This document shows, one piece after another, positions 43,975 to 51,976 of a DNA stretch of 64,000 nt; positions within the stretch are counted from its first letter, which is position 1; each line of letters opens with the position of its first letter. Location: positions 1 to 64,000 of the forward strand of contig JBCFAO010000020.1 of assembly GCA_038562165.1 (NCBI GenBank). The letters run 5' to 3'. The position numbers were made by a program, and so were the translations under genes. Source of the stretch: WRMS01 sp038562165 (GTDB taxonomy: Bacteria; Bacillota; Peptococcia; DRI-13; UBA5745). Below the pieces are notes generated by a model that saw only the letters and a program-made list of their open reading frames with translations, made no database searches and was not told the DNA's origin.

Positions 43975-44268
43975 CTATTCTTCCTCCGAAGCTTTCTCCG
44001 CCTCCGAACCTGCCAACGCCTTAGCGGCGCCGGTGAGCCTGGAAGCCATATTGCGTATGCCGGCGGCAGAGGCTGCAGCGGCGGCCTGCTTATTGTACTC
44101 TTCTGTCAGAAACAATTCCTTCCGCCAGATCTTACAGCCCCGGGAGGCTTGAATCCCCAGTCTGACCTGGCCGCTATTCAGCTCGGTAACGACTATCTCA
44201 ATGGGCTCTTCCTGGCCCGGAACGGAGATAATCAGGGATTCGTTGACTTTTCTTGATAAAATCAGCAT
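43975..44268 (-). CDS. csrA: Translational regulator CsrA with extended C-terminus
   Basis: A 97-aa protein. Residues 1-52 are a standard CsrA fold (MLILSRKVNESLIIS, IEIVVTELNSGQVRLGIQA), followed by the helix with the motif that pairs with FliW. The last about 35 residues, rich in Ala and Glu, are extra compared with the usual 60-75 aa. The start overlaps fliW by 7 nt. CsrA blocks flagellin translation until released by FliW in Gram-positive bacteria. Confidence 0.93.
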   Translation of the reverse strand: MLILSRKVNESLIISVPGQEEPIEIVVTELNSGQVRLGIQASRGCKIWRKELFLTEEYNKQAAAAASAAGIRNMASRLTGAAKALAGSEAEKASEEE

Positions 44269-44693
44269 GATCCCTTCGCCTCCTCCATCAGCGGATGCCG
44301 GACAGGATAATCACCTTCCAAAATCATCTGGGCGCCGAAGCCTGTTTGCCAATTGATAATAATCGGACTTTTCAGGTTCACCGTGGATTTGGTGAAATCA
44401 TCCTTGATGACCGCAATGGCCCAATAATCATATTCGCCTTTGCCCAGCAGTTTTTCCGCATCCCTGGGCAATTCCGGCCGGTACATGGGCACAACGGACC
44501 GGATAGCCACCAGAATAAAACAGAGCTCTGATTCCTCCAGGGATTGCAGCCAGGCAATCTCTTTTCCTACCTGGGGGTCCTGCAAAAAGGCATATTTGCC
44601 ATTATCCTCGAAGCCGTATATGGGTTGATTGAAGGTCAGTATCTGTTTGACGTCAATCTCTATTTCACCAAAATCCCGGGTCTGGTATTTCAT
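44262..44693 (-). CDS. fliW: Flagellar assembly factor FliW
   Basis: A 143-aa protein that binds CsrA, and free flagellin in turn, to match flagellin synthesis to export. Family marks are GEIEIDVKQILTFNQPIYGFEDNGKYAFLQD and LKSPIIINWQTGFGAQMILE. AAAGGAG precedes ATG. Overlapping csrA in one operon is the usual partnership. Confidence 0.95.
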   Translation of the reverse strand: MKYQTRDFGEIEIDVKQILTFNQPIYGFEDNGKYAFLQDPQVGKEIAWLQSLEESELCFILVAIRSVVPMYRPELPRDAEKLLGKGEYDYWAIAVIKDDFTKSTVNLKSPIIINWQTGFGAQMILEGDYPVRHPLMEEAKGSC

Positions 44694-44704
44694 CTTTTTC
44701 TCCT

Positions 44705-45307
44705 TTATTCTTCCGGCGCCACATAATCAGGGCTGGCGCTGGGCGGAATATACATGGGACTGCCGGTATACTCTATCTCCACAGCAGGCCGCTGGATCAT
44801 GGTCATCCGGATTTTGCCCGGCACGTAGTTCATCACGTTTCTCATGATCTGCCAATCATACTGCATGCTGCCCTCTTTATAATCGGCCTCAATCTGATGA
44901 GGAATCCAGGAAATTTCCGTACCTGTGCTGGGCAAAAAGGCCGTATAAAGCACCGGCTGCTCCAGCATCTTTTGCTCAATGATTTGGCCGATGGTAACGC
45001 CTTCATGGATCCTGGACATATCATTGCCCATGTCCACATACTCCCTGGTGGTACGCCGTATAGATTCCTTGCCTTTTTCAGCAAACATTTTGGCCCAGTC
45101 CGCAGTATTGTTGAATCCCAAAGACCGGCGCATTTGATAGCTGTCCATCTGTACTTTGGCATTTTCTGTTTTTGTATCCAACCGGGCAGGCCTGGTGGCT
45201 ACTTTAGCCTTAGGTATAAAATCCTGCTGCATTTCTAACCTGGCTCGTTCGATTTCCATTTCATATTTAGCCGGTGTAGTTGAGATTTGCAATACCTGCG
45301 TAATCAT
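44705..45307 (-). CDS. YviE-like protein (DUF6470 family)
   Basis: A 200-aa protein that resembles Bacillus YviE, encoded between flgL and fliW there as well. It begins ITQVLQISTTPAKYEMEIERARLEM and ends with IEYTGSPMYIPPSASPDY. No enzyme motif, membrane segment or signal peptide is seen. Function is unknown; conserved linkage points to late flagellar assembly. Confidence 0.85.
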   Translation of the reverse strand: MITQVLQISTTPAKYEMEIERARLEMQQDFIPKAKVATRPARLDTKTENAKVQMDSYQMRRSLGFNNTADWAKMFAEKGKESIRRTTREYVDMGNDMSRIHEGVTIGQIIEQKMLEQPVLYTAFLPSTGTEISWIPHQIEADYKEGSMQYDWQIMRNVMNYVPGKIRMTMIQRPAVEIEYTGSPMYIPPSASPDYVAPEE

Positions 45308-45379
45308 GTCGCTCTCTCCTCTTCAGAAAAATGATTGCCAGTCTGCCGGAGGCAATAACGGCTGATAGAGATATTATCA

Positions 45380-45421
45380 AAGATAAATATCTTTACACAT
45401 GTCCAAGGAGATATTTATCTT
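45380..45421 (-). promoter_or_regulatory. Hairpin over the flgL stop codon
   Basis: Perfect 13-bp arms AAGATAAATATCT (45380-45392) and AGATATTTATCTT (45409-45421) with a 16-nt loop. The flgL TAA stop (45417-45415) lies within the first arm as transcribed. No T-run follows, so full termination is not certain; partial termination or mRNA protection is possible. Confidence 0.6.
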
Positions 45422-46428
45422 AGGAAGTCCATCAAAGACAAAGGCAATACCCTGCTGCCCATCTGAAGCACAGCTTTCAAAATGTAATCATTCATCATCT
45501 GGTTGGTGGCTTCCTCCGCATCCTTTGTTGCCATCAAGTTGTGAATTCTCTCCGTATAACCGTCAACCTGAAGGTTGAACCTTTCTACGGCGTTTTCTAA
45601 ATAATTGGTTTTGGCGCCGATATCCGTCAGGTTAGAGCGGAAGCTGTCCATCAGATTGGCCAGCTTGGCGTCATATTTCTCCAGCTCTTCCTGATCATAG
45701 GTGCGGATATTTTTCTCAATCTCCGCCAAAACATTATAAATGTTGTTGCTGACCCCATCGGTCTTGCCCCAGCCCATGATATCCAGGCCGGAATAGGAAA
45801 TCTTAAAAGCCGTATCGGGATTGACCTCAGGGCCGGACATTTTCATTCCCAGGCCAAGGTCGTAAAAGATGTCCTCGTTCATGGGCACTTCTTTGCCGCC
45901 GGCATAATATTTGCCGTCATCAGGATCATAGCTGATGCTGTCCATATCGATACCGTTATAGAGCATTTTGCCGGTTGCCTTATCCACCGAAAACGGAGCG
46001 CTGATAGCATTGGTGCCGCCGAAGGAATACTTTTTGCCATATTGGCTGTTGGCGTATTTCAGCAGCTCCGACATCATGGATTTGATTTCTTCCGCCAACA
46101 CCTGACGGCCCTCTTCATTCGTAGGCGAGTTTTTGGCTTTCATCACCTTATTCTCATGGACATTGGCCATGATATCGTTGATGGCCGTCAGGGCATTTTC
46201 CGCCACCTTCAGCTCGTCGTTAGCTTCCCGGGCGTTTTCCAGTTGTTTTTCCGCCTTGTATTTGTCCATTCTGGTGCGCAAAACCCGGGAGCCGGCGGAA
46301 AGATCCTCGGAAACCTTTTCAAAGCGCTTGCCGGAAGCCACCCGCTTATTAGTCTCCGCATAATTGTATTGGGCTCTATTAAAATACTTCAAATAATTTC
46401 TGATGCTGGTACGGTCGGCAACTCTCAT
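45415..46428 (-). CDS. flgL: Hook-filament junction protein FlgL
   Basis: A 337-aa HAP3 protein. The N-terminal D0/D1 motif (YLKYFNRAQYNYAETNKRVASGKRFEKVSEDLSAG) and the C-terminal helix (NQMMNDYILKAVLQMGSRVLPLSLMDFL) match flagellin-fold axial proteins. It joins hook and filament together with FlgK. AGGAGG lies before ATG. Confidence 0.95.
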   Translation of the reverse strand: MRVADRTSIRNYLKYFNRAQYNYAETNKRVASGKRFEKVSEDLSAGSRVLRTRMDKYKAEKQLENAREANDELKVAENALTAINDIMANVHENKVMKAKNSPTNEEGRQVLAEEIKSMMSELLKYANSQYGKKYSFGGTNAISAPFSVDKATGKMLYNGIDMDSISYDPDDGKYYAGGKEVPMNEDIFYDLGLGMKMSGPEVNPDTAFKISYSGLDIMGWGKTDGVSNNIYNVLAEIEKNIRTYDQEELEKYDAKLANLMDSFRSNLTDIGAKTNYLENAVERFNLQVDGYTERIHNLMATKDAEEATNQMMNDYILKAVLQMGSRVLPLSLMDFLR

Positions 46429-46443
46429 TCTATATTCCTCCTA

Positions 46444-48024
46444 TTATAATCCTACCCGGCCCATGCGGTTGATGATCACATCCAGCATATCGTCCAAAGT
46501 GGTCATCATCCTGGCGGCGGCGTTATAAGATTTCTGGAAAATCAGCATATTGGCGGTTTCTTCATCCCGGTTAACGCCGGACACTTCGTCCCGGCGGTCC
46601 AGGAAATCATCGGCCACCATGGAGGTCGCTTCAAAACGGCCTTCCTGGAATTTGATTTCGGAACCCAACTGGGTTACATAGTCAGAAATGTATTCTTCAA
46701 AGGTGCCGTTGAAGGACTCCCCATAAGAAACAAACTTATGGCTGTCGCTGGTTAAGCTGGTGGAAATTTGCTGGGCATAGCTGGCGATGTTTTCCTGCTT
46801 GCTGAAAATAAAATAGGAAGGACCACCTTCGCTCCATTCCTGGCTGATGGAGATATTGGCTGCGGTAATCAGCCCCTGGCCCTTGGCTGCCACTGTACCG
46901 TTGCTGTCCCTGCCGCCGATCAAGGTCTTATAAACAATATTGCCATTGGCGTCCAGCAAAGGAGTATTATCGCCGGGGTCATTAGGATTGGCCCTCTCCG
47001 GTATAGTGTTGTTGACCACATTGGCAAAGGCGGTGGCAAAAGTATTGAGCCGGTCCCGGTAATAGGGAATCCCTTGCTTCGTCGTCTCATACTCGTTGCG
47101 CAGGTTATTGCCCCGGCCGTTGAGGTAATCCCGGGCGGCCTGGAAACTGCCGCCGGTAAGCTTCACGCTATCGCCGGAGGACACCCATTTGATATCAATG
47201 GTCAGATCCGGATTGGTTTCTAAACGCAGCTTCTCACAATCTTTTTCCGTTACCGCCCGTTTGCCCCCAAAATCCACATTGACCATGCCGTTGGCCAGGG
47301 TAACTACATTGATATCGCCATAGCCGGCCAGCTCATCCAGCAGAACATTTCTCTTGTCCAAAAGCTCGTTGGGCCGGAAATATTCATTATTGGGATTAGC
47401 CATCACCGTGGCATCCTGACTGATCAGCTCATTATAATGGGCAATCTCATTAAAAATTTCATTGACCCGGTCCACATCCACACCAACATCATAGATCTTG
47501 TTGTTGGCTACGCCGCTTAATTTGGCATCCAACTGCTGCAGCACCTGGGTCATGTTTTTAAAAGCCGACAACACCAAATTAGCCTGGGAATCCATAGTGG
47601 GCTCATAGGCGTAGTCGTTAATGCTATTGAATATTTGCTGCATGGCCCCAAAAAGGCTGGACTCGCTGGCCAAATCGCTGCCGTCGCCCAGGGCGCTTTG
47701 AATGTCGTTTAATATTTCGGCAGATTGGCCATGGTAGCTGGCCTTGCTGTATTCATCCCGGAAGCGCTTGTCCAGAAAAGAATCCCGTATCTGGCTTACA
47801 CCCAAGGCTTCCACGCCTTGGCCGGTCAGACCGATACGGCTGCTGGCTACTCTGGAGGAATAGGACGCCGGAGAAACCGAAGCCGTATCAACCCGCTGTC
47901 TGGTGTAGCCGATAGTTTCCGTATTGGATAAGTTGTTGCCTACGATATCGATGGCTTTTTGATTAACCTCTATGCCCCGTTTGGCTGTTTCAAATCCCAT
48001 AAAGGTGGGACGTATCATACTCAA
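46444..48024 (-). CDS. flgK: Hook-filament junction protein FlgK
   Basis: A 526-aa HAP1 protein. N-terminal FMGFETAKRGIEVNQKAIDIVGNNLSNTETIGYTRQR and the C-terminal EETANMLIFQKSYNAAARMMTTLDDMLDVIINRMG are diagnostic. It starts with TTG at 48024, 7 nt after AGGAGG. FlgN (next gene upstream) is its export chaperone. Confidence 0.95.
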   Translation of the reverse strand: MSMIRPTFMGFETAKRGIEVNQKAIDIVGNNLSNTETIGYTRQRVDTASVSPASYSSRVASSRIGLTGQGVEALGVSQIRDSFLDKRFRDEYSKASYHGQSAEILNDIQSALGDGSDLASESSLFGAMQQIFNSINDYAYEPTMDSQANLVLSAFKNMTQVLQQLDAKLSGVANNKIYDVGVDVDRVNEIFNEIAHYNELISQDATVMANPNNEYFRPNELLDKRNVLLDELAGYGDINVVTLANGMVNVDFGGKRAVTEKDCEKLRLETNPDLTIDIKWVSSGDSVKLTGGSFQAARDYLNGRGNNLRNEYETTKQGIPYYRDRLNTFATAFANVVNNTIPERANPNDPGDNTPLLDANGNIVYKTLIGGRDSNGTVAAKGQGLITAANISISQEWSEGGPSYFIFSKQENIASYAQQISTSLTSDSHKFVSYGESFNGTFEEYISDYVTQLGSEIKFQEGRFEATSMVADDFLDRRDEVSGVNRDEETANMLIFQKSYNAAARMMTTLDDMLDVIINRMGRVGL

Positions 48025-48044
48025 TTTGCATCCTCCTATCTCTA

Positions 48045-48554
48045 TTAAATCTTCTTTTCAAAAGAAGAACTGCTTTGCCACTGAGCGCCGCTGCCGCCTT
48101 GCCGCTGGCCGCCGGCACTGCCTTGGCCCGGCCGGTAAACCCCTTGGGGCTGCTTTTTTTGCTCCTGGCCGGTAGCCAGGGTGTTCATGATCTGAAGATT
48201 AGCCCTGGTGATTTCCATGGCCTTATCGTTATGATAACGAATTTCCTCCAGGGTCTTTCGCAACTCACCCACCTGCTGGGCCAGCTCTTCCTTCTCCGGC
48301 CCCTCCGCCATCACTTTGAGAATCTCATCGGCGGTCATCTGGTTGTAGCCGGCTTTTTCCTGGGCTTCCAGCCGCTGCTTCTCAAGGCTTTCCAGCTTCA
48401 TGATGGCAGCTTGCTGGCTTTGAATCATCGATTCCAGGCGGTCCATATCATCGGCCAATAAAGCCTGCCGCTTTTCCTGCTCAAACTCCAGCATGGTCTT
48501 GCACTGGTTGACGCAACGCTGGGTAGCCGTCAGAAAACTCGCCAACTCATTCAT
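48045..48554 (-). CDS. flgN: FlgK/FlgL export chaperone FlgN
   Basis: A 169-aa helical protein with the FlgN pattern MLEFEQEKRQALLADDMDRLESMIQSQQAAIMKLESLEKQRL. The C-terminal third is a Gln/Gly/Ser-rich tail that looks disordered. Its start overlaps the flgM stop by 8 nt, and flgK follows. It holds FlgK and FlgL ready for export. Confidence 0.92.
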   Translation of the reverse strand: MNELASFLTATQRCVNQCKTMLEFEQEKRQALLADDMDRLESMIQSQQAAIMKLESLEKQRLEAQEKAGYNQMTADEILKVMAEGPEKEELAQQVGELRKTLEEIRYHNDKAMEITRANLQIMNTLATGQEQKKQPQGVYRPGQGSAGGQRQGGSGAQWQSSSSFEKKI

Positions 48555-48891
48555 ATTGGGCTCCTTCTGCTTTAGCCCGGCTGATTATGGCCTGGGCTAC
48601 GGCAAGACCGCTGACCGGGCAGGCGTCACCGGCATATTTTTCCTTCAGCAAAGCCATCCTTTCAGGGGTAACGGCTTTCATCTCTTTGGCCAGCGCGGTG
48701 GAAAAGGTGCTGAGCTTGCCTTTTAATGCGGCGTCGGCACTGATCTCCACCACATCGGTTTTTCCTGCAGAAGCAGGGGAATTGAAATTAACGGAATAAC
48801 CTGTTTCCCGTTTGGCCAACGGATATTGGCGCCGGTCTCCGGCCCGGTTAACAGGATAAGAAGCATTTTGCAAATTTTTAAAGTCGATCAT
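48547..48891 (-). CDS. flgM: Anti-sigma-28 factor FlgM
   Basis: A 114-aa protein. The C-terminal half carries the SigD-binding region (DVVEISADAALKGKLSTFSTALAKEMK...RMALLKEKYAGDACPVSGLAVAQAIISRA). The N-terminus is short and polar. ATG at 48891 has GAGGTG 7 nt upstream; longer frames have none. FlgM holds SigD inactive until the hook is complete. First gene of flgM-flgN-flgK-flgL-yviE-fliW-csrA. Confidence 0.93.
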   Translation of the reverse strand: MIDFKNLQNASYPVNRAGDRRQYPLAKRETGYSVNFNSPASAGKTDVVEISADAALKGKLSTFSTALAKEMKAVTPERMALLKEKYAGDACPVSGLAVAQAIISRAKAEGAQYE

Positions 48892-48931
48892 ATGGGCACA
48901 CCTCATCCCTATTGTTACTCGTCTTAACTGA

Positions 48932-48960
48932 ATTATCGCAGCATATTCAGAAAAGTAAAC
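48932..48960 (-). promoter_or_regulatory. Candidate late-flagellar (SigD-like) promoter before flgM
   Basis: GTTTA-N14-CTGCGATAAT on the minus strand, with the same spacing as the motif before fliD, 41 nt from the flgM start. The -10 core CGATAA fits sigma-28. FlgM genes are usually under SigD control. Confidence 0.55.
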
Positions 48961-49131
48961 GGTCAGTCTCAATTTTTTTTGTTACAGCGGTGGCGGAAGT
49001 GGTGGCAGGTAGCGCACCGATGGCAGCGGCGGTGGCAGCAATTTAATCCAAAAACCCTGCAATTCCGTAATTCTTCTTGCTTTTTTCCCTGTTCTGCGAT
49101 ACTTTTATAGGAAGAAGAAGGAGTGTATTTC

Positions 49132-49896
49132 ATGGCAAGAATTATCTCTCTGGCAAACCAAAAGGGCGGCGTAGGCAAGACCACTTCTACCAATGCCATC
49201 GCCGTTTGTTTGAAGCACAGAGGTTTTCGGGTGCTCTGCATTGACTTTGATCCCCAAAGCAATCTGAGCTTTAGTATGGATGCGGATTTATCGGATAAAT
49301 CCCCTAAGATTTACGACGTGCTCAAGCATGTGGTTAAATGCCGCCATGCTATTCAGCGCACCCCTATTGTGGATATTATCCCGACGGATCTGCTGCTGGC
49401 CGGTTTGGAGCTGGAGTTTACCACCCGGGGCCGGGAATTCATTCTTAAAGATTGCCTGCAATCCATAGCCAGCTATTACGATTATATCCTTATCGATACG
49501 CCGCCGGAGCTGGGCATTTTGACCATCAATGCTTTTACGGCTGCCGATGTGATTTTAATCCCCTGCCTGGCCGACGGCTACAGCCTGCAGGGTGTGCTGC
49601 GCCTCCACGAAACCATTGGCCGTGTTCAATCCTATCTTAATCCGGGCTTAAGGATAGGCGGCATTTTTTTGGTGCGTTATTATCCACGGGAGGAGCTGTC
49701 CCGTACTGCCCGGGAAACGGCGGCCATGATTGCCCAGCGCCTGCAGGTTCCTTTATTAAAATCTACCATTCGCCACAGCAATGTGATTGCCAAAGCTCAC
49801 AACCTCCAAAAAGACATGATCGCCTATGCCCCCGGCAATATTGTGGTCAAAGACTATATTGCCCTGGTGGGCGAGCTGCTGAAAGGAGGCTTGTGA
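49132..49896 (+). CDS. ParA/Soj family ATPase
   Basis: A 254-aa ATPase with the deviant Walker A motif KGGVGKTT near residue 11, Walker A' region CIDFDPQSNLS and Walker B DYILIDTPPELGILT. It belongs to the ParA/MinD group, which position DNA or cell machines. AAGGAG lies 8 nt before ATG at 49132. No parB or ParB-like gene follows; the partner 1 nt downstream encodes a ComFB-domain protein. Standing next to flgM, it may place flagellar or chemotaxis machinery and not chromosomes (inference). FlhG, a related ATPase, is missing from the flagellar operon. Confidence 0.9.
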   Translation: MARIISLANQKGGVGKTTSTNAIAVCLKHRGFRVLCIDFDPQSNLSFSMDADLSDKSPKIYDVLKHVVKCRHAIQRTPIVDIIPTDLLLAGLELEFTTRGREFILKDCLQSIASYYDYILIDTPPELGILTINAFTAADVILIPCLADGYSLQGVLRLHETIGRVQSYLNPGLRIGGIFLVRYYPREELSRTARETAAMIAQRLQVPLLKSTIRHSNVIAKAHNLQKDMIAYAPGNIVVKDYIALVGELLKGGL

Positions 49897-49897
49897 T

Positions 49898-50323
49898 ATG
49901 GCCAAAACAAAAAAAGAAATGGATAAGGAGACCATGTTCAATAAGATCATGCCCTCCTTTGCCGAACATTTAAGTTCCCAGGATACGTACGCTTCCTTTC
50001 GGGAATCCAGTTTAAATAATGACAGAACCGCCCTTTTTGCCCAGAGCGGCCCTGTAGCCAGCCAAGGCGTCATTATGGCCTACAATATCCCGGAACGCCT
50101 CGTCCTTAAGAATGTGGACGAGGTAATCAGCCGCTTCAATTGCTGCCGCTGCGACCGCTGCCGCCGGGATATCGTGGCTTATGCCCTCAACCTGTTGCCG
50201 CCAAAATATGTGGTAGCGGATCTGCAATCCATAGAAAAGGCGGAAGAAGATTATTCCCGGAAGCCGGTAATCGACGCCCTGGTCAAAGCTTGCCTGAAGG
50301 TGCGGACCAGTCCCAGGCATTAA
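49898..50323 (+). CDS. ComFB-domain protein (late competence protein family)
   Basis: A 141-aa protein. The C-terminal half (about residues 60-135) carries the ComFB pattern LVLKNVDEVISRFNCCRCDRCRRDIVAYALNLLPPKYVV, with a CC.CDRC cluster. The N-terminal 55 residues are polar, without a known motif. It starts 1 nt after the ParA gene, whose last codons provide the ribosome binding site GGAGG. ComFB-domain proteins of cyanobacteria bind cyclic-di-GMP or cyclic-di-AMP; whether this one does is unknown. Confidence 0.85.
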   Translation: MAKTKKEMDKETMFNKIMPSFAEHLSSQDTYASFRESSLNNDRTALFAQSGPVASQGVIMAYNIPERLVLKNVDEVISRFNCCRCDRCRRDIVAYALNLLPPKYVVADLQSIEKAEEDYSRKPVIDALVKACLKVRTSPRH

Positions 50324-50559
50324 GCGGCGACCGGGGTTGCTTTAAGGGGCAGTGACCCCTGCTTGCTCAAAATTGCTGGTTTTGCAACGGCCACTGAAAA
50401 AGCCGCTTTCCATCCAGCCGGGTGTACAAAAAATGAGGTTTTACATGTATTTGACTAAGCTAACTGCTTAGAATTTCAAGTTTTGCCCCGCTGAACACCC
50501 TTTTTCACCTGTATTTAGCGTCTAAGGTAGATTGAAACGCCTATTTTAGCAGAGCAAAC

Positions 50560-50895
50560 CACACAATACCTCAAAATTTGTACACCCGGCTGAGACTAAG
50601 GCGGCTTTTTCAGTTTCCTCAGTTTTGCAGCAGTAGGCGGGCCATTTTGAGCAAAATTGCAAGTTTGTTTCAAGGGTCGTGGCATTTTGAGCAAAATTGC
50701 AAGTTTGTAGAATACATTTTGGCCTGGAAATATGGTTTCATCCCATTTCCAGGCCAAATTTGTTCCAAAACAGGGATTTAGAGGTATACAAACTTGCATT
50801 TTTGCACAGTTATCCTATGCAAATGATGACAAACTTGCAATTTTGCTCAGTTAGCCTATGCCAACGATGACAAACCTGCAATTTTGCTCAGTTAG
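50560..50895. repeat. Dispersed intergenic repeat element, copy 3
   Basis: The 588-nt gap between the ComFB-domain gene and rlmN has no convincing gene. Direct units GAGCAAAATTGCAAGTTTGT lie at 50649-50668 and 50689-50708 (40-bp period). Then comes a 14-bp hairpin (arms 50718-50731 and 50745-50758, TTTGGCCTGGAAAT). Inverted units follow at 50788-50806, 50829-50848 and 50870-50889 (41-bp period). The upstream block 50574-50615 matches copy 1. The genes on both sides are convergent. Confidence 0.8.
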
Positions 50896-50911
50896 CCACC
50901 GCAACCAGAGC

Positions 50912-51976
50912 CTATAGCGCCCCCGGCTCGACCTCGGCCTCTGCCGCCGCTTTGCCGGCCAACTGGCCGCAAGCGCCGTCGATATCGGCCCCCCGCTCCT
51001 CCCGGATCACCGCCGTAAGCCCCGCCTGCTCCAAAGCCTGGCAAAACCGGAGCTGCTCCTGTCTGCCGGGCCGGATAAAACCGTGGGGGCCGGGATTTAC
51101 CGGAATCAAATTGATATTGCAAGGAATGCCTGAGAGCAGTTTGCCCAATTTGGCGGCAGCCTGCTCTCCTATATTTAAATCCTTGATCATGATGTATTCG
51201 AAGGTTATTCTGCGGTGGCTGGTTTCCGTATAATAGCGGCAGGCTGCCAGCAATTCCTTCAAGGGATAGCGGTTATTTACCGGCATCAGCCGGCTGCGGA
51301 TCTCATCATCGGGGCCATGCAAAGACACGGCTAATACCAAATCCAGGCCCTCATCGGCCAAGCGACGGATCTGCTCCGGCAAGCCGCAGGTGGATAAGGT
51401 AATGCGGCGGATACCGATTTTCTGGCCTTGAGCATGGTTGAGCAGCCGGATGCTTTTTAGCACCGCCTCCATATTAAGCAGCGGCTCTCCCATGCCCATA
51501 TATACTAAGTTGTGGATATTCTTTTTCTCTATGGCTGCCACCTCAAGCACCTGGCTGACCATCTCTCCCGTGCTCAGGTTGCGCTGGAGACCCAGGCCGC
51601 CTGTAGCGCAAAAGACGCAGCCCATGGGGCAGCCGGCCTGGCTGGACAGGCAAAGGGTACGGCGGATATGGCCTGTTTCTTCCCGGTGGCTCATCAGCAC
51701 CGCTTCGATAGCTTGGCCGTCGGCCAAAGAAAACAAGTATTTCTTTGTGCCGTCGCTGCTTTCCTGCCGCCGCAGCAAACGGGGACGGATCAGGGGATAT
51801 TCCTGCTCCAGCCTCTGTCTGAGGGCCGCCGGCACATTGGACATTTCCTGATAAGAAGTGACCCCTTCCTTCTGGAGCCAACCAAAAATCTGACCGGCCC
51901 GGAAAGCCGGTTCGCCAAGGCTCTTCATTAATGAGGCTATTTCCTCCGGCAGAAATTCCCGTAAATCTTTACTCAC
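50912..51976 (-). CDS. rlmN: 23S rRNA/tRNA A2503/A37 methyltransferase RlmN
   Basis: A 354-aa radical SAM enzyme that methylates C2 of adenine in 23S rRNA and some tRNAs. The iron-sulfur cluster motif is CPMGCVFC; the conserved cysteine pair for methyl transfer lies in TLCLSSQ and in GACGQL near the C-terminus. GTG at 51976 is chosen because AAGGAGG lies 9 nt upstream; it overlaps the rsmB stop by 8 nt. It ends in Glu/Ala-rich residues. Confidence 0.95.
   Translation of the reverse strand: MSKDLREFLPEEIASLMKSLGEPAFRAGQIFGWLQKEGVTSYQEMSNVPAALRQRLEQEYPLIRPRLLRRQESSDGTKKYLFSLADGQAIEAVLMSHREETGHIRRTLCLSSQAGCPMGCVFCATGGLGLQRNLSTGEMVSQVLEVAAIEKKNIHNLVYMGMGEPLLNMEAVLKSIRLLNHAQGQKIGIRRITLSTCGLPEQIRRLADEGLDLVLAVSLHGPDDEIRSRLMPVNNRYPLKELLAACRYYTETSHRRITFEYIMIKDLNIGEQAAAKLGKLLSGIPCNINLIPVNPGPHGFIRPGRQEQLRFCQALEQAGLTAVIREERGADIDGACGQLAGKAAAEAEVEPGAL

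Noticed and set aside
50578..50799. Two opposite small open frames in the gap before rlmN
   Set aside because: Both are read through repeat units and the central hairpin; no ribosome binding site and no protein-like pattern.
50649..50889. CRISPR array
   Set aside because: Units are about 20 bp, change orientation half-way, and the spacers are partly conserved between copies. No cas genes are near.
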